A DNA stretch of 64,000 nt from Tuwongella immobilis (GCF_901538355.1 NZ_LR593887.1:4254920-4318919), one strand, 5' to 3'; shown: positions 46,377-55,903, numbered from the stretch's first letter. Notes: generated by a model not told the origin, from the letters alone. Numbers and translations are program-made.

Positions 46377-48935
46377 ATGAATCGGGTTGTATGGGTGGCA
46401 TTGCTAGGGGCCATCGCCATGGCCTGGGGCACGGCACCTGCCCGGGCGGCAGAACCGCCGAAGATGTACGCACTGATTGTGGGTGCGGGGGATTTTAGCG
46501 ATCCAGCCATCAAAACCCGCCCCACTGCGGTCAGCGATGCGATTGCCTTGTATGAAACGCTGACGAATCCCGATTATCGTGGGATTCCGAAAGAAAACGT
46601 CACCCTGCTGCTTTCGTCGAAGCAAGAGCAATACGGGGCCAAGCCCGCAACGAAAGATAACATTCTGGCCGCGCTGAAGGCGTTGTCGAAAGTCGCCCAG
46701 AAAGATGATCTCGTCTTCATTAGTCTGTTCGGTCAAGGTGCCTCGATCGGTCAGCGCACCTGCTATTTCTGCCAAGATTCGACCGTGAAAGACCGTGGCA
46801 ACAATGCCCTGGTGGGTGGCGCGGTCGAAAACGAATGCAAGAACTTGGCCAGCCAGCACTTATTCGTGACGTTGGACATCCACTTCAAAGGCTTTGATCC
46901 GGGCAAAGAAAACATCGGCGAGCCGCGATTGCTCGACCTCACCCGCGCATTTCTGGGCATTGTCGATGAAGAAGCCACCATTCCGACTGGCAAAACGGTG
47001 GTGCTGGCAAGCCGCAGCCCAGTGTCGCTGGTCGCCCCGAACAAGGGCGGCATCTTCGGAATCGCCTTGATTGAAGCATTGCAAGGCAAAGCGGATGTCG
47101 AAGGCGATGGCGCCGATGGTCTGGTGACGGTGGAAGAAGCGGCAACGTATCTGGAAAAGCGGGTGCCGGAATTGGCCCGCGAATTTGGCACCAGCCGCGA
47201 AGAAAAGGAACAAGAACCGATCGCGCTGCGGGGCACCAGCCGCTTCGAACTCACGCACAATCCCGCCGAATGGCCGCGTACCAAGGAACGCCTGGAAAAG
47301 TTTGCGAAACTCGCGGGCCAACTCTCCGACGCCGAGAAGCTCGAAGGCGAAAAGTTGCTCGGTCGCATGCCGAAACTCAAGGCGTTGAAGGAATTGCGTC
47401 AGGAGTATCAAAAGCTGGCCGATGGCGTGATCGCGCTGGGTGCCTTCCAAGATGCTCGCAAGCGGATCGAAGAATCCCGCGTGTTGGAACCGGAAATCGC
47501 CAAGAAGTATGCCGACCGCGTGATGGCCGGGATCGATCTGGTGGCGGATGAATACATCAAGATTCTGAATCGTGGCGAAATGACCGCGGATGCGATCAAC
47601 GGCTTGTACAAGCGAGCCGATGAAACCGTGCCGCCGGAACTGGCCAAGAAGTTGGATTCCGCCAAGGAAATGGACCGTTTGGAGCTGAAAGATCTGCTCG
47701 CCGAAGCCCGATTGTCGCTGGGCAAACGCGAAGATTTGGACGGCACCAAAGACGCGGATATGTCGCTGCAAATGACGCTGGTGAAGCTCGATCCCTACAC
47801 CATCTATATTGATGCGGAAGAGATCAAGCGGACGGAAAGCCAGTTGACGGGCCGCTTCACGGGGATTGGCGTGCAAATTCGCCGCGACCTCAGCCGCGAC
47901 GGGCTGCTGGTCATCACCCCGATCAAGGGCAGCCCCGCCTACAAAGCTGGCCTGCAAGCAGGCGACCTGATTACGTCGATCATCCGCGAAGTGGACAACA
48001 ACGGCGATCCGCTGGACAAGCCGGAAGTCGTTTCCACCAAGGGGATGCGCGTCGATGAAGCCGTGAAGAAAATTCTCGGCCAAGAAGGGACCGAAGTGAA
48101 GTTGACCGTCGAACGCGAAGGCGAAGCCGCCCCGCTGACAATCACCCTGACCCGCGCTCGCATCGATGTCGAAAGCGTGCTGGGTGTCATTCGCAAGCCG
48201 GATGATTCTTGGGAATATTACATCGACAAGGCTCAGAAGATTGCCTACATCCGCTTGACCCAGTTCACGGAAAAGTCGGGCCGCGAATTGTCCCGCGTCG
48301 TGCGTCAACTCGAACGCGAAGGGGCCAAGGGGCTGATTCTGGACGTGCGTGGGAATCCGGGTGGCTACCTGACCTCGGCGGTGGAAATCTGCGATCTGTT
48401 CATTGATGACGGCGTGATTGTCCGCATCCGCCCCCGCAAGGGTCGGCAAGTGGAATACACCGGCCGCATGGATGGCAGCGTGCTGGATCTGCCGATGGTC
48501 TGCCTGATCAACGGCGAATCGGCATCGGCGAGCGAAATTCTCTCCGCCTGCCTGCAAGACCATGGCCGAGCGATCATCATGGGCAGCCGCAGCTATGGCA
48601 AGGGGAGCGTGCAGAACATTCAATCGTTCTCACCGACTCAGGCCAAGATCAAGCTGACAACGGCAACCTTCTGGCGACCCAGTGACAAGAATCTGAACAA
48701 GCCCTCCACCAAGGGCAAGGAAGAAGAAGACTGGGGCGTTCGTCCGGATAAGAAGTACGAGCTGATCCTGCCGCCGGAAGAAGGTGCCTTGCTGGACAAA
48801 GAACTGCAAGAACGCGAGATTATTCCGGCCAAGAACAAGAAGGCGGCCCCCAAGACCGAGAAGCCGTTCCAAGACCGTCAATTGGACATGGCCATCGAAT
48901 ATCTTCGCGGCCAAGTGAAGCTCAGTTCCAAGTAA
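46377..48935 (+). CDS. S41 C-terminal-processing peptidase fused to a degenerate caspase-like domain
   Basis: An 852-residue exported protein. After a signal peptide (ending APARAAEPP) residues ~28-290 follow the caspase/metacaspase fold (YALIVGAGDFSD; VFISLFGQGAS; HLFVTLDIHFKG), but the catalytic His of the GHG motif is Gln (FGQG, ~118) and the Cys position is His (LDIHFKG, ~167), so that part should be inactive. A helical linker leads to a PDZ domain (~490-590, GLLVITPIKGSPAYKAGLQA) and an S41 peptidase with LDVRGNPGGYL, catalytic Ser in GESASASEIL (~715) and Lys in SRSYGKGSV (~741). RBS AAAGGA precedes ATG 46377. The protease half should be active outside the cytoplasm. Confidence 0.9.
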   Translation: MNRVVWVALLGAIAMAWGTAPARAAEPPKMYALIVGAGDFSDPAIKTRPTAVSDAIALYETLTNPDYRGIPKENVTLLLSSKQEQYGAKPATKDNILAALKALSKVAQKDDLVFISLFGQGASIGQRTCYFCQDSTVKDRGNNALVGGAVENECKNLASQHLFVTLDIHFKGFDPGKENIGEPRLLDLTRAFLGIVDEEATIPTGKTVVLASRSPVSLVAPNKGGIFGIALIEALQGKADVEGDGADGLVTVEEAATYLEKRVPELAREFGTSREEKEQEPIALRGTSRFELTHNPAEWPRTKERLEKFAKLAGQLSDAEKLEGEKLLGRMPKLKALKELRQEYQKLADGVIALGAFQDARKRIEESRVLEPEIAKKYADRVMAGIDLVADEYIKILNRGEMTADAINGLYKRADETVPPELAKKLDSAKEMDRLELKDLLAEARLSLGKREDLDGTKDADMSLQMTLVKLDPYTIYIDAEEIKRTESQLTGRFTGIGVQIRRDLSRDGLLVITPIKGSPAYKAGLQAGDLITSIIREVDNNGDPLDKPEVVSTKGMRVDEAVKKILGQEGTEVKLTVEREGEAAPLTITLTRARIDVESVLGVIRKPDDSWEYYIDKAQKIAYIRLTQFTEKSGRELSRVVRQLEREGAKGLILDVRGNPGGYLTSAVEICDLFIDDGVIVRIRPRKGRQVEYTGRMDGSVLDLPMVCLINGESASASEILSACLQDHGRAIIMGSRSYGKGSVQNIQSFSPTQAKIKLTTATFWRPSDKNLNKPSTKGKEEEDWGVRPDKKYELILPPEEGALLDKELQEREIIPAKNKKAAPKTEKPFQDRQLDMAIEYLRGQVKLSSK

Positions 48936-48988
48936 GCGCGAAATAATCGACGGTCTAGTTCGATTATTCGAACGAAACCGCAAACCCC

Positions 48989-49024
48989 ACAGGACCCTAC
49001 CGATTTTCCTCGGTGGGGTCTTGT
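48989..49024 (+). terminator. intrinsic terminator after the S41 peptidase
   Basis: An 11-bp stem GACCCTACCGA / TCGGTGGGGTC (one G-T pair) around a TTTTCC loop, followed by TTGTGCTTTCT, about 55 bases after the stop codon. Confidence 0.7.
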
Positions 49025-49177
49025 GCTTTCTCGATACCAATTTGCACTCATCCGAAATTGGCGCATGATTGCGTTAACTTCGACGCAAGTTGATCGCTCG
49101 CCGACTCGACGTCACGCGATCCGTCGAGAAACCCCAACCCTTTCGATTGACATCCATCGGATGCGGGGAAGCCTGGT

Positions 49178-49594
49178 ATGATCCGTTCGCGTTTACTCGC
49201 TCATCTCGCCTTCGGTGGCGTGATACTCACCGTGACTGGGTGCTGCTCAGACCGTCCGGGTCTGTTCTCCCGGCTCCGCAACAAGGACTGCTGCGAAGAG
49301 ACCGTTGTGATGGAAACGGTCGAAGGCCCGTATCTGATGGCTCCTGGAATGACGGTGTCCCAGCCGATGGTGCTGGAACCGGCGCCGTTGAATCCGCAAG
49401 GGGGATCGCCTTCGATTCAGGAAATTCCCATCAATCCGCCGTCTGCTCCCTTGGGGCCACCCAATCGGATTCCGCCACAACCCGGTGTGCAGGAACAACC
49501 GCCTGCCCGCCCCATGCCGGCTGACCCCAGCATGACTCAATTGAACCTCAACAAGACCGTCACCCAACCGAAGCTGGCCCCACCCTCACAATAA
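49178..49594 (+). CDS. small proline-rich lipoprotein
   Basis: A 138-residue protein with a lipobox (GVILTVTGC, Cys ~22) and another Cys right after it. The mature region is Pro/Gln-rich and low-complexity (SAPLGPPNRIPPQPGVQEQP), with CCEETVVMETVEGPYL near its start. Probably an outer-surface or envelope lipoprotein; no family recognised. Convergent with the cysteine-rich protein gene, sharing a terminator. Confidence 0.75.
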   Translation: MIRSRLLAHLAFGGVILTVTGCCSDRPGLFSRLRNKDCCEETVVMETVEGPYLMAPGMTVSQPMVLEPAPLNPQGGSPSIQEIPINPPSAPLGPPNRIPPQPGVQEQPPARPMPADPSMTQLNLNKTVTQPKLAPPSQ

Positions 49595-49621
49595 CTGGCT
49601 TCGAGTGGTTTCCCCAAACGC

Positions 49622-49668
49622 AGACACGACGGCTTCGGGTTCCCCCCCGATCGCCGTCGTGTCTGTGT
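49622..49668. terminator. bidirectional hairpin terminator
   Basis: Perfect 13-bp stem CAGACACGACGGC / GCCGTCGTGTCTG with a ~19-base loop, in the gap between the convergent lipoprotein gene and the cysteine-rich protein gene. Confidence 0.75.
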
Positions 49669-49700
49669 TGTTGCAGCCATCAACCGTCAACGATCACGAC

Positions 49701-50681
49701 TTACCGAGCAGGATTCAGCACAGGCGTCGGATACGTCGTGCGTTGGGTATAATTCGGTTGCACTTGCACACCCGGATACCCCACTGGGGCAATCGTGTTC
49801 GGCGTGGCATAGGCCGAATTCGCCGAGTTCACCGGTGCATAGGCAGATCGCTGAGCCACGGGCAACGGCGCGGGAATCGTCATTCCAGGCAGCGGATTCG
49901 CCGGTGCAAATCGGGCTTGCGGCAGCGGTTGCGCCATGGGAGCCGGAGCGGGTTGCGCCATCGGCGCGGGCATCGCTTGCGGATAGCTGCCGGGCAGACT
50001 GATCATCGGTGCCCCGACCGGACCACATCCCGGAGCCGCGCAACCCACCGTCCCACAAGGAGTTCCGCACGGCGTGCCGCAAGTCGTGCAGGCACCACCA
50101 CGCAGCCCCTTGGTGCGGCAGATCGAACAATCCGCATATCCGGTCAACGGAGCTTGCGACGCTCGAGCATGGATATATTCCCAGGGTTCCGGCTGACGGC
50201 TGGTCGGCGTCATCGGATAGCGACAAGTCTTCGACGGGCGATAGAATAGCCAATCTTTCAGCTTTTCCAGACAGCCTTTTTCACAGCCCGTGGTCGCACA
50301 TCCGGTGTTGCAGGTCGGCCCACAGGCACCGTAAGCAGTCGGCGCGGCATAGGAGTGAGCATAGTTCGGCACCGGAGCGACCATTGGAGCGGGGGCGAAG
50401 TTCGGAGCGCAGTTCGTGCAACCCGCCTGTTGAAACGTCGGCACGCGAGCCGGCGGCTGGGTGTAGACGAATCCCGCCGTGGCCGTGGGATATTGCCCCA
50501 CCGTGTTCGGCACCATTCCTGGCGGAACTGTTGCCGCTGCCGGAATCCGCGTTCCCGGCAGATACCCCGCTGGGGCGACCGGATGATTCGAAACCGGCGG
50601 ATAATCCGCCTTCACCGGATTGATCAGCCCCACCAAGCTCGCCACACTCGCCAAACCTGCCAGCAACATGCGTCGGTTCAT
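49701..50681 (-). CDS. secreted cysteine- and proline-rich protein
   Basis: A 326-residue exported protein (signal peptide MLLAGLASVASLVGLINPVKA). Cysteines cluster in pairs: GCTNCA, CGPTCNTGCATTGCEKGCLE, CSICRTK, CTTCGTPCGTPCGTVGC. A short conserved-looking block KLKDWLFYRPSKTCRYPMTP sits in the middle. The rest is Pro/Ala/Tyr-rich. Abundant paired Cys in an exported protein suggests disulfide cross-linking, as in proteinaceous planctomycete envelopes, but this is inference. Confidence 0.8.
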   Translation of the reverse strand: MNRRMLLAGLASVASLVGLINPVKADYPPVSNHPVAPAGYLPGTRIPAAATVPPGMVPNTVGQYPTATAGFVYTQPPARVPTFQQAGCTNCAPNFAPAPMVAPVPNYAHSYAAPTAYGACGPTCNTGCATTGCEKGCLEKLKDWLFYRPSKTCRYPMTPTSRQPEPWEYIHARASQAPLTGYADCSICRTKGLRGGACTTCGTPCGTPCGTVGCAAPGCGPVGAPMISLPGSYPQAMPAPMAQPAPAPMAQPLPQARFAPANPLPGMTIPAPLPVAQRSAYAPVNSANSAYATPNTIAPVGYPGVQVQPNYTQRTTYPTPVLNPAR

Positions 50682-50849
50682 GATCCGCTCTCCCCCTGCG
50701 GTCGCCGATGGCTCACCGTTCCCTCCCGGTTTCGCCCTCGGTAAATTCCTCAGATCCTGTATCGACGGTGCAACAGGATCTTCCGCAGGTTACGCAGATC
50801 AATCACTCCAGGATCAATCGCCTCCGCAAGAACAATCGGTACAGAACCC

Positions 50850-51743
50850 CTATTCTACCGGGACGATGCCCGATGCGGAGACCGAATCACCGCGCTGCAC
50901 GGGCCGTTTCGCTCGCAGCAGCGACACGCATGGCAACGCCCGATCTTGTTGTGCCACCAGAATTTGCGCCGATGATCGCCCGCGAAACAACGCCACCTCC
51001 GCGGCCGATCGCGCCAACGGAGCGGTATTGCACTCGCCGCTGAGGTGCAGCAAAATCAAATGCTTCAGCAGCACATCCCGCGAGTGGGCAACCACCTCTT
51101 GGACCAGTTCGCTCGCCTGCCGATTGGAGAGATGCCCTTCATTCCCCAGCACGCGATCGATCAAATACCGTGGCCGAGAACTGCGTCGCTCCATCGCCTC
51201 ATCGTGATTGAATTCCACCGCCAACAGATCGACATTGGCCATCGCTTGCAATTGCGACTGATCCCACGTCCCAAGATCCGAGGCATATGCCATCGACCAG
51301 AGCGGCCCGAACAACGCCTGTTCCTCGAAGCGAAAGCCGAACGTCGGGCGGGCATCATGCGACACCCAAAACGGCGTGGCCGAGATGCGATCCGTCACCC
51401 GGAATGGCTCGTTGGGCAAGAAAAAATGCACAAGCCCCAACGCTTTCATGCGTTCCAGTTCGGTCCAGGCATAGCCCATGCTCAAAAAGTGATCGGCATG
51501 ACAGAACAATGGAATCCGATGCTGCAACAACCAATCCAGCGAGCGCGGCTTCCAGTGATCGCCATGGGTGTGGGTCAGCACCGCCGCGCGGATCGAGCGG
51601 ACATCCGCTCCAATGGTGGCAAGCCGACTTTGCAGCGTGCGCGGGCTGAGTCCCACATCGATCAGAACACTCTGCCCACCCGATTGCAGGAATCCGACAT
51701 TGCCTCGGGAGCCGCTGGCCAATTGGCTGAATTGAATCGACAC
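50850..51743 (-). CDS. MBL-fold hydrolase, YycJ/WalJ-like
   Basis: A 297-residue metallo-beta-lactamase-fold protein with the start MSIQFSQLASGSRGNVGFLQ, characteristic of the YycJ/WalJ group, and the metal motif LTHTHGDHWK (~57-66). Further matches: YASDLGTWDQSQL, AVEFNHDEAM and GNEGHLSNRQASELV. In Firmicutes WalJ belongs to the WalKR locus and is tied to DNA-replication/cell-wall coordination; no walKR genes are adjacent. The C-terminal ~50 residues are not typical of the group. Complete metal ligands suggest an active enzyme. Confidence 0.88.
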   Translation of the reverse strand: MSIQFSQLASGSRGNVGFLQSGGQSVLIDVGLSPRTLQSRLATIGADVRSIRAAVLTHTHGDHWKPRSLDWLLQHRIPLFCHADHFLSMGYAWTELERMKALGLVHFFLPNEPFRVTDRISATPFWVSHDARPTFGFRFEEQALFGPLWSMAYASDLGTWDQSQLQAMANVDLLAVEFNHDEAMERRSSRPRYLIDRVLGNEGHLSNRQASELVQEVVAHSRDVLLKHLILLHLSGECNTAPLARSAAEVALFRGRSSAQILVAQQDRALPCVSLLRAKRPVQRGDSVSASGIVPVE

Positions 51744-51925
51744 AACGCCTCCCTTCGCAATTTCGGCAGAATCCGCGATCCCATCGCTTATACCGAGAAT
51801 GCCGCTTCCCGGAAACCTCCGTTGCCCGGCGATGCATCGGATTCGCTTGCTTGTCGGGCGGCAGCACGAATGCTATGCTTATGGGTACGTCCCACCGCAA
51901 CCTTCCAAGTCGAGAGGCGTGTTCG

Positions 51926-52318
51926 ATGGCCGACAAAAAAACCATTCTGATCGTGGACGACGACCACGAATTAATCGATGGCCTGCGGGCACTGTTGGAA
52001 CGCCAAGGGTTCCACATCATCCAAGCCTCAGATGGGCATCAAGGCAAGCAAATGATCTATCATCACAAGCCAGACTTGGTGATTTTGGACATGATGATGC
52101 CGCGGATGGGTGGTTATCCGGTGCTGGAGCATTTCCGCGACAAAGGCGGCGCCCCACCAATTATCATGATTACCGCCAATGAAGGCAGCCGGCACAAAGC
52201 CTATGCCGAATATCTGGGCGTCGTCGATTACATCCGCAAGCCCTTCCCCATGGAACGGTTACTGGATGCCGTCAATCGCGCGTTCAACCCACCTTCGGAA
52301 GAAGAAAAGACAGTCTGA
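51926..52318 (+). CDS. stand-alone response-regulator receiver domain
   Basis: A 130-residue CheY-like receiver without output domain. Start ATG 51926 (MADKKTILIVDDDHEL). Acidic pocket DDD near the N-terminus, phospho-acceptor Asp in LVILDMMMPRMGG (~54), Thr in IMITANEG and Lys in YIRKPFPMERLL. No histidine kinase is adjacent, so the phosphodonor is encoded elsewhere. A hairpin terminator follows directly. Confidence 0.92.
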   Translation: MADKKTILIVDDDHELIDGLRALLERQGFHIIQASDGHQGKQMIYHHKPDLVILDMMMPRMGGYPVLEHFRDKGGAPPIIMITANEGSRHKAYAEYLGVVDYIRKPFPMERLLDAVNRAFNPPSEEEKTV

Positions 52319-52330
52319 CTCAAACCATAC

Positions 52331-52355
52331 AACCCGAGTCAGACCGACTCGGGTT
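52331..52355. terminator. bidirectional terminator overlapping a stop codon
   Basis: Arms AACCCGAGTC (52331-52340) and GACTCGGGTT (52346-52355) with loop AGACC, then GTTCC. On the minus strand the arms also encode the last residues and stop of the convergent 101-residue gene. Confidence 0.75.
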
Positions 52356-52644
52356 GTTCCGGATTGGATTCCGCCGTTGCCACACATTTCAGATCACGGT
52401 CGCAACCTTCCCCGACCATCGTAAACACCCGAGTCGGTTCCAAGGTCTCGCCTGGAGCCAATCGGCATTGGGCACGTCGCTCTTGTGCCGCTTGGAACAA
52501 TTGGCTCACACAGCGGGGACAACTCAAGGCATAGGTTTTGAGTTCGGCGGTGACACCGTCGCTCCACCGCGCAGCGATTTTGAAGGAAGCGAGTTCGCCA
52601 CACCCCACCGCATAACAACGAACCGGATACGGGGGCATCGGCAT
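52339..52644 (-). CDS. small cysteine-containing hypothetical protein
   Basis: A 101-residue protein (start ATG 52644, or 52638). Cysteines in CYAVGCGE and SCPRCVSQ, plus one in MVGEGCDRDLKC, suggest a zinc-binding fold. No family recognised. Its 3' end lies inside the hairpin terminator of the receiver gene. Upstream by 36 bases on the same strand is rnc, so it may be the last gene of the rnc transcript. Confidence 0.65.
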   Translation of the reverse strand: MPMPPYPVRCYAVGCGELASFKIAARWSDGVTAELKTYALSCPRCVSQLFQAAQERRAQCRLAPGETLEPTRVFTMVGEGCDRDLKCVATAESNPEQPESV

Positions 52645-52680
52645 CGCAACCACTCCCAAAGAACAACCATCGCACGCCGG

Positions 52681-53412
52681 TCAATCCGACGGATACGGAA
52701 TCTCCTGGCCATTGATGAACGCCAACGCATTCACCGCCGCCTTCACTTCCGCCTCTTTCTTATTCCGTCCCCACGCGGCCGGGTAGCATTTGCGGTTCAT
52801 TTCCGCCGCAACCTTAAAACACTTGTTGTGATCCGGCCCCTGTTCATCCAACAGCAGATAGCGTGGCGTCGTCCCAAACTGTTTCTGGCCAAGCTGTTGC
52901 AGCATCGACTTCGCATTCGCCCCGTTCAGATTGGCGACGACCCGATCGATTTCCGGCCCGATGAACTGCAACAAAAATGTCCGCGCAACATCCAACCCGG
53001 CATCCAAATAAATCGCGGCCACCAACGACTCAAAAACATCCGCAAGCATATTTTCAGGAACATCATTGCGAAGCTGCATCCCCTTGCCGACAATCAGGAA
53101 TGACCCCAGCCCAAGTTGCTCGCTGAATCGGGCACACGCCGCGCGGCTCACCACCGCCGACTTGACATCGGTCATTTCGCCTTCTTGAAAGTCCGGGAAT
53201 CGAAGAAAGACCTGCTCGCAGGTGATCAGCCCCAACACCGAGTCGCCCAAAAATTCCAAGCGTTCGTTGGAACATTGCCGACTGTTCGCACCCGAGGAAT
53301 GCGTCAGCGCATACAGAAGCAATTGCGGCCGTTGGAAAGTGTAGCCAATCCGCTGCTGACACTCCGCCAAGACATCGCGTTCGGGTTGGTTGGTGACAGG
53401 TTTCGATGGCAT
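52681..53412 (-). CDS. rnc: ribonuclease III
   Basis: A 243-residue RNase III cleaving double-stranded RNA in rRNA and mRNA processing. The signature NERLEFLGDSVLGLITCEQVF holds catalytic acidic residues; further ones are in ENMLADVFESLVAAIYLDAG. A C-terminal dsRNA-binding domain (~165-240) has NAKSMLQQLGQKQFG and NRKCYPAAWGRNKKEAEVKA. Normal length. The upstream MobA-like gene is on the same strand 39 bases away. Confidence 0.96.
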   Translation of the reverse strand: MPSKPVTNQPERDVLAECQQRIGYTFQRPQLLLYALTHSSGANSRQCSNERLEFLGDSVLGLITCEQVFLRFPDFQEGEMTDVKSAVVSRAACARFSEQLGLGSFLIVGKGMQLRNDVPENMLADVFESLVAAIYLDAGLDVARTFLLQFIGPEIDRVVANLNGANAKSMLQQLGQKQFGTTPRYLLLDEQGPDHNKCFKVAAEMNRKCYPAAWGRNKKEAEVKAAVNALAFINGQEIPYPSD

Positions 53413-53451
53413 AAAACAACCTGTACAAAAGATGGCGATTTTTCTAAGTTA

Positions 53452-54096
53452 TCACGCCCCATTCGGATTGTCAACTTGCGAACAGACACGGATTGCATTC
53501 TCATAATCATCCGGTGTGTTGATATTTCGCAGACACAACAAATCGGGATCGACTTGCTGAATTTCCGCCGCCGAAACCCATTCCGTCGATCCACAATCCG
53601 CCAAGCGTCGCGGCCGCCGTTCCCCCGCTTCAAATTGACGCAACATCTCTGGCAAAAACGACATCGCGTAAAGTGCTGTCAACGGATACCGCTGCCCATC
53701 GACCACCGGCATCCGCACCATCGCCCCCTGCCACCCATCAATCAGTTTTGATATAACGGCAGGCGAAAGAAACGGCTGATCGCATCCACACACCAACACC
53801 GCATCCACCATCGGTTGTAACGCAATCATCGCCGTCAGAATTCCGCCCAATGGACCCTCGCCCGGCCAGCGATCCACCTCCCAAAACACCCCCAAATGAC
53901 CCGATAATCGTCCGGAGATCACCGAATGCCACGGTTGCCCGGCCGCGCTGACCACCACAATCGGCGAACACCCAGACGACAATTGTCGAATCACGCGAGC
54001 CAGCATCGGCTCCCCAGCAATTTCGAGCATCGCCTTGGGCCGCCCCATCCGCCGCGATTCGCCCCCCGCCAGCACCACTCCCGCAATCCGACGCAT
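53452..54096 (-). CDS. mobA: MobA-like nucleotidyltransferase
   Basis: A 214-residue NTP-transferase of the MobA family (molybdenum cofactor guanylyltransferase). Start chosen at MRRIAGVVLAGGESRRMGRPK, which contains the nucleotide-binding GGxSxRMGxxK motif. Further: VLVCGCDQPFLSP (metal-binding Asp) and a C-terminal NINTPDDYENA typical of MobA. It would attach GMP to molybdopterin; a MocA/IspD-like sister activity cannot be excluded. Confidence 0.87.
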   Translation of the reverse strand: MRRIAGVVLAGGESRRMGRPKAMLEIAGEPMLARVIRQLSSGCSPIVVVSAAGQPWHSVISGRLSGHLGVFWEVDRWPGEGPLGGILTAMIALQPMVDAVLVCGCDQPFLSPAVISKLIDGWQGAMVRMPVVDGQRYPLTALYAMSFLPEMLRQFEAGERRPRRLADCGSTEWVSAAEIQQVDPDLLCLRNINTPDDYENAIRVCSQVDNPNGA

Positions 54097-54215
54097 GCGC
54101 CACTCCCCCAAGCCGATCCGCAATCGTGCCCTGCTCCACGATAAATCCACCGATTCCGAATTGCGCTCTTGATTTTCATCCCCCCGCAACGAATAACAAG
54201 TTGGTGACTCCAAAC

Positions 54216-54595
<380 letters not shown>

Positions 54596-54611
54596 TTTTG
54601 GCCTTTTCCTG

Positions 54612-54696
54612 ATGGCTCCCTGTGAGCGGCATTCGGTTCCCTAAAGTGGCTATAAACCAGCACTTAGGGTTCAAAATGTCCATCACAGGGAGCCAT
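54612..54696. repeat. large nested hairpin between ssrA and integrase
   Basis: Perfect 14-bp outer arms ATGGCTCCCTGTGA (54612-54625) and TCACAGGGAGCCAT (54683-54696). Inside, CCCTAA and TTAGGG with GTG/CAC form a second stem. It directly follows ssrA and precedes (on the minus strand follows) the integrase stop, so it may terminate both transcripts; it could also belong to the attachment region. Confidence 0.7.
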
Positions 54697-54709
54697 TCGC
54701 ATTCATACG

Positions 54710-55903
54710 CTACGCCTGTTTTTGCGTCGGGTTTGCGCCGCTTTTTGCGCCGCCTTGCCCGTCTCTGATCTGATCCCAATTCGCCGCCGTATCGAAAGCC
54801 ACATCAGTCGGATCAACATAGTGTCGCAATGCGATCGACGGCGTGTTACCTAGCCATTTGGTCACTACCGCCAATGGAAATTTTCCGGCCAGATCAGACT
54901 CACATGAAGATCTGAGCGAGTGCCAAAGTCTTGGCCAAGGTTCAACTCCCGCGCGGCGGAGCACCTTTCCGAGGGTCGAACGAAGATTGGCATTCCGCCA
55001 ACCATGCGGTCCCATGGCCCGCTTGCGATACATTTCCGGAATCACGAAGATCGTTCCCGGCTCGGCAGCCTCAAACGCTGCTTCGAGATATGGTCGGATT
55101 GATGGGAACAATGGAATGATCCGATGCGGCTTCCCTTGTCGGGAAGTCTTTGGGCTTGGCACCGCGATCCGGTTGCGCTCCCAATCGACATCGGCCCAGG
55201 TCAAGCTGAACGGTTCCGACGGAGTCCGCAGACCGCCAAATCGGGCCAGCGCAACCAGCAGTCTCCACCAAACGTTCGGGCAATGGTCAATCACTCGGAT
55301 CACATCCGCTGTCGGCACGTATGCTCGCCGCTCCGAAACATTGCCGGTGCGATGCCGAACATGTTTCCACGCGTTCGCTTGGATGATGCCTTTACGAACC
55401 GCATCATCAAAAAATTGTCGTGCGTGGGTCAGCCGTTTGTGGATAGTTGAAGCGCGGAGATTGCGTTCCATCAGCGATTGGCGAAATCGCTCACCATCCT
55501 CGGCAGTCATCGATTGGAGCGATCGACCGGGAAACATAATCGTCAAATCACGAATCACCTGTCCCCAAGCGATCAGCGATTGTTTGGCGTATCCACTGGT
55601 TTTCCGGTCATCCAACCAATCTTGCAAATACCCCACGAAGTCATTCGTTTTTTCCAACCCAATCAGTCCAACCGCCGCGAGTTTCTCGCGCAATTGATCG
55701 CCCAGCGACTCAATCCAGATCGCCGTTTCGCGGGGCATGGGTTGGCCGCTGATCTTCGCTCCGAGGATTGCTTCCACCTGCCGGCAGATCGAATCCGCAT
55801 CTTTCCGACTCATCTTCCCCAAGCGGATGGTTCGCCGGTGATCATCAATTCCCTTGAATTGGATGCGCCGCCGTCCGTTGGGGTCGTTAATCACACTTGC
55901 CAC
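54710..55903 (-). CDS. tyrosine recombinase / phage-type integrase
   Basis: A 397-residue integrase. Start chosen at GTG 55903 (MASVINDPNGRRRIQF) because AGGAG lies 8 bases upstream; an ATG at 55936 would add 11 residues. Arm-binding and SAM-like core domain ~60-200; catalytic domain ~215-380 with Arg in FGGLRTPSE, HSLRSS supplying His and Arg, and the nucleophile Tyr in ALRHYVDPTD. The second conserved His (usually LGH) is Asn in WLGNTP. It lies beside ssrA and is oriented towards it, so it should integrate and excise this element at the ssrA end. Confidence 0.93.
   Translation of the reverse strand: MASVINDPNGRRRIQFKGIDDHRRTIRLGKMSRKDADSICRQVEAILGAKISGQPMPRETAIWIESLGDQLREKLAAVGLIGLEKTNDFVGYLQDWLDDRKTSGYAKQSLIAWGQVIRDLTIMFPGRSLQSMTAEDGERFRQSLMERNLRASTIHKRLTHARQFFDDAVRKGIIQANAWKHVRHRTGNVSERRAYVPTADVIRVIDHCPNVWWRLLVALARFGGLRTPSEPFSLTWADVDWERNRIAVPSPKTSRQGKPHRIIPLFPSIRPYLEAAFEAAEPGTIFVIPEMYRKRAMGPHGWRNANLRSTLGKVLRRAGVEPWPRLWHSLRSSCESDLAGKFPLAVVTKWLGNTPSIALRHYVDPTDVAFDTAANWDQIRDGQGGAKSGANPTQKQA

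Noticed and set aside
46860-48623. Open frame of 587 codons on the minus strand
   Set aside because: Antisense to the S41 peptidase gene; no motif, no ribosome site.
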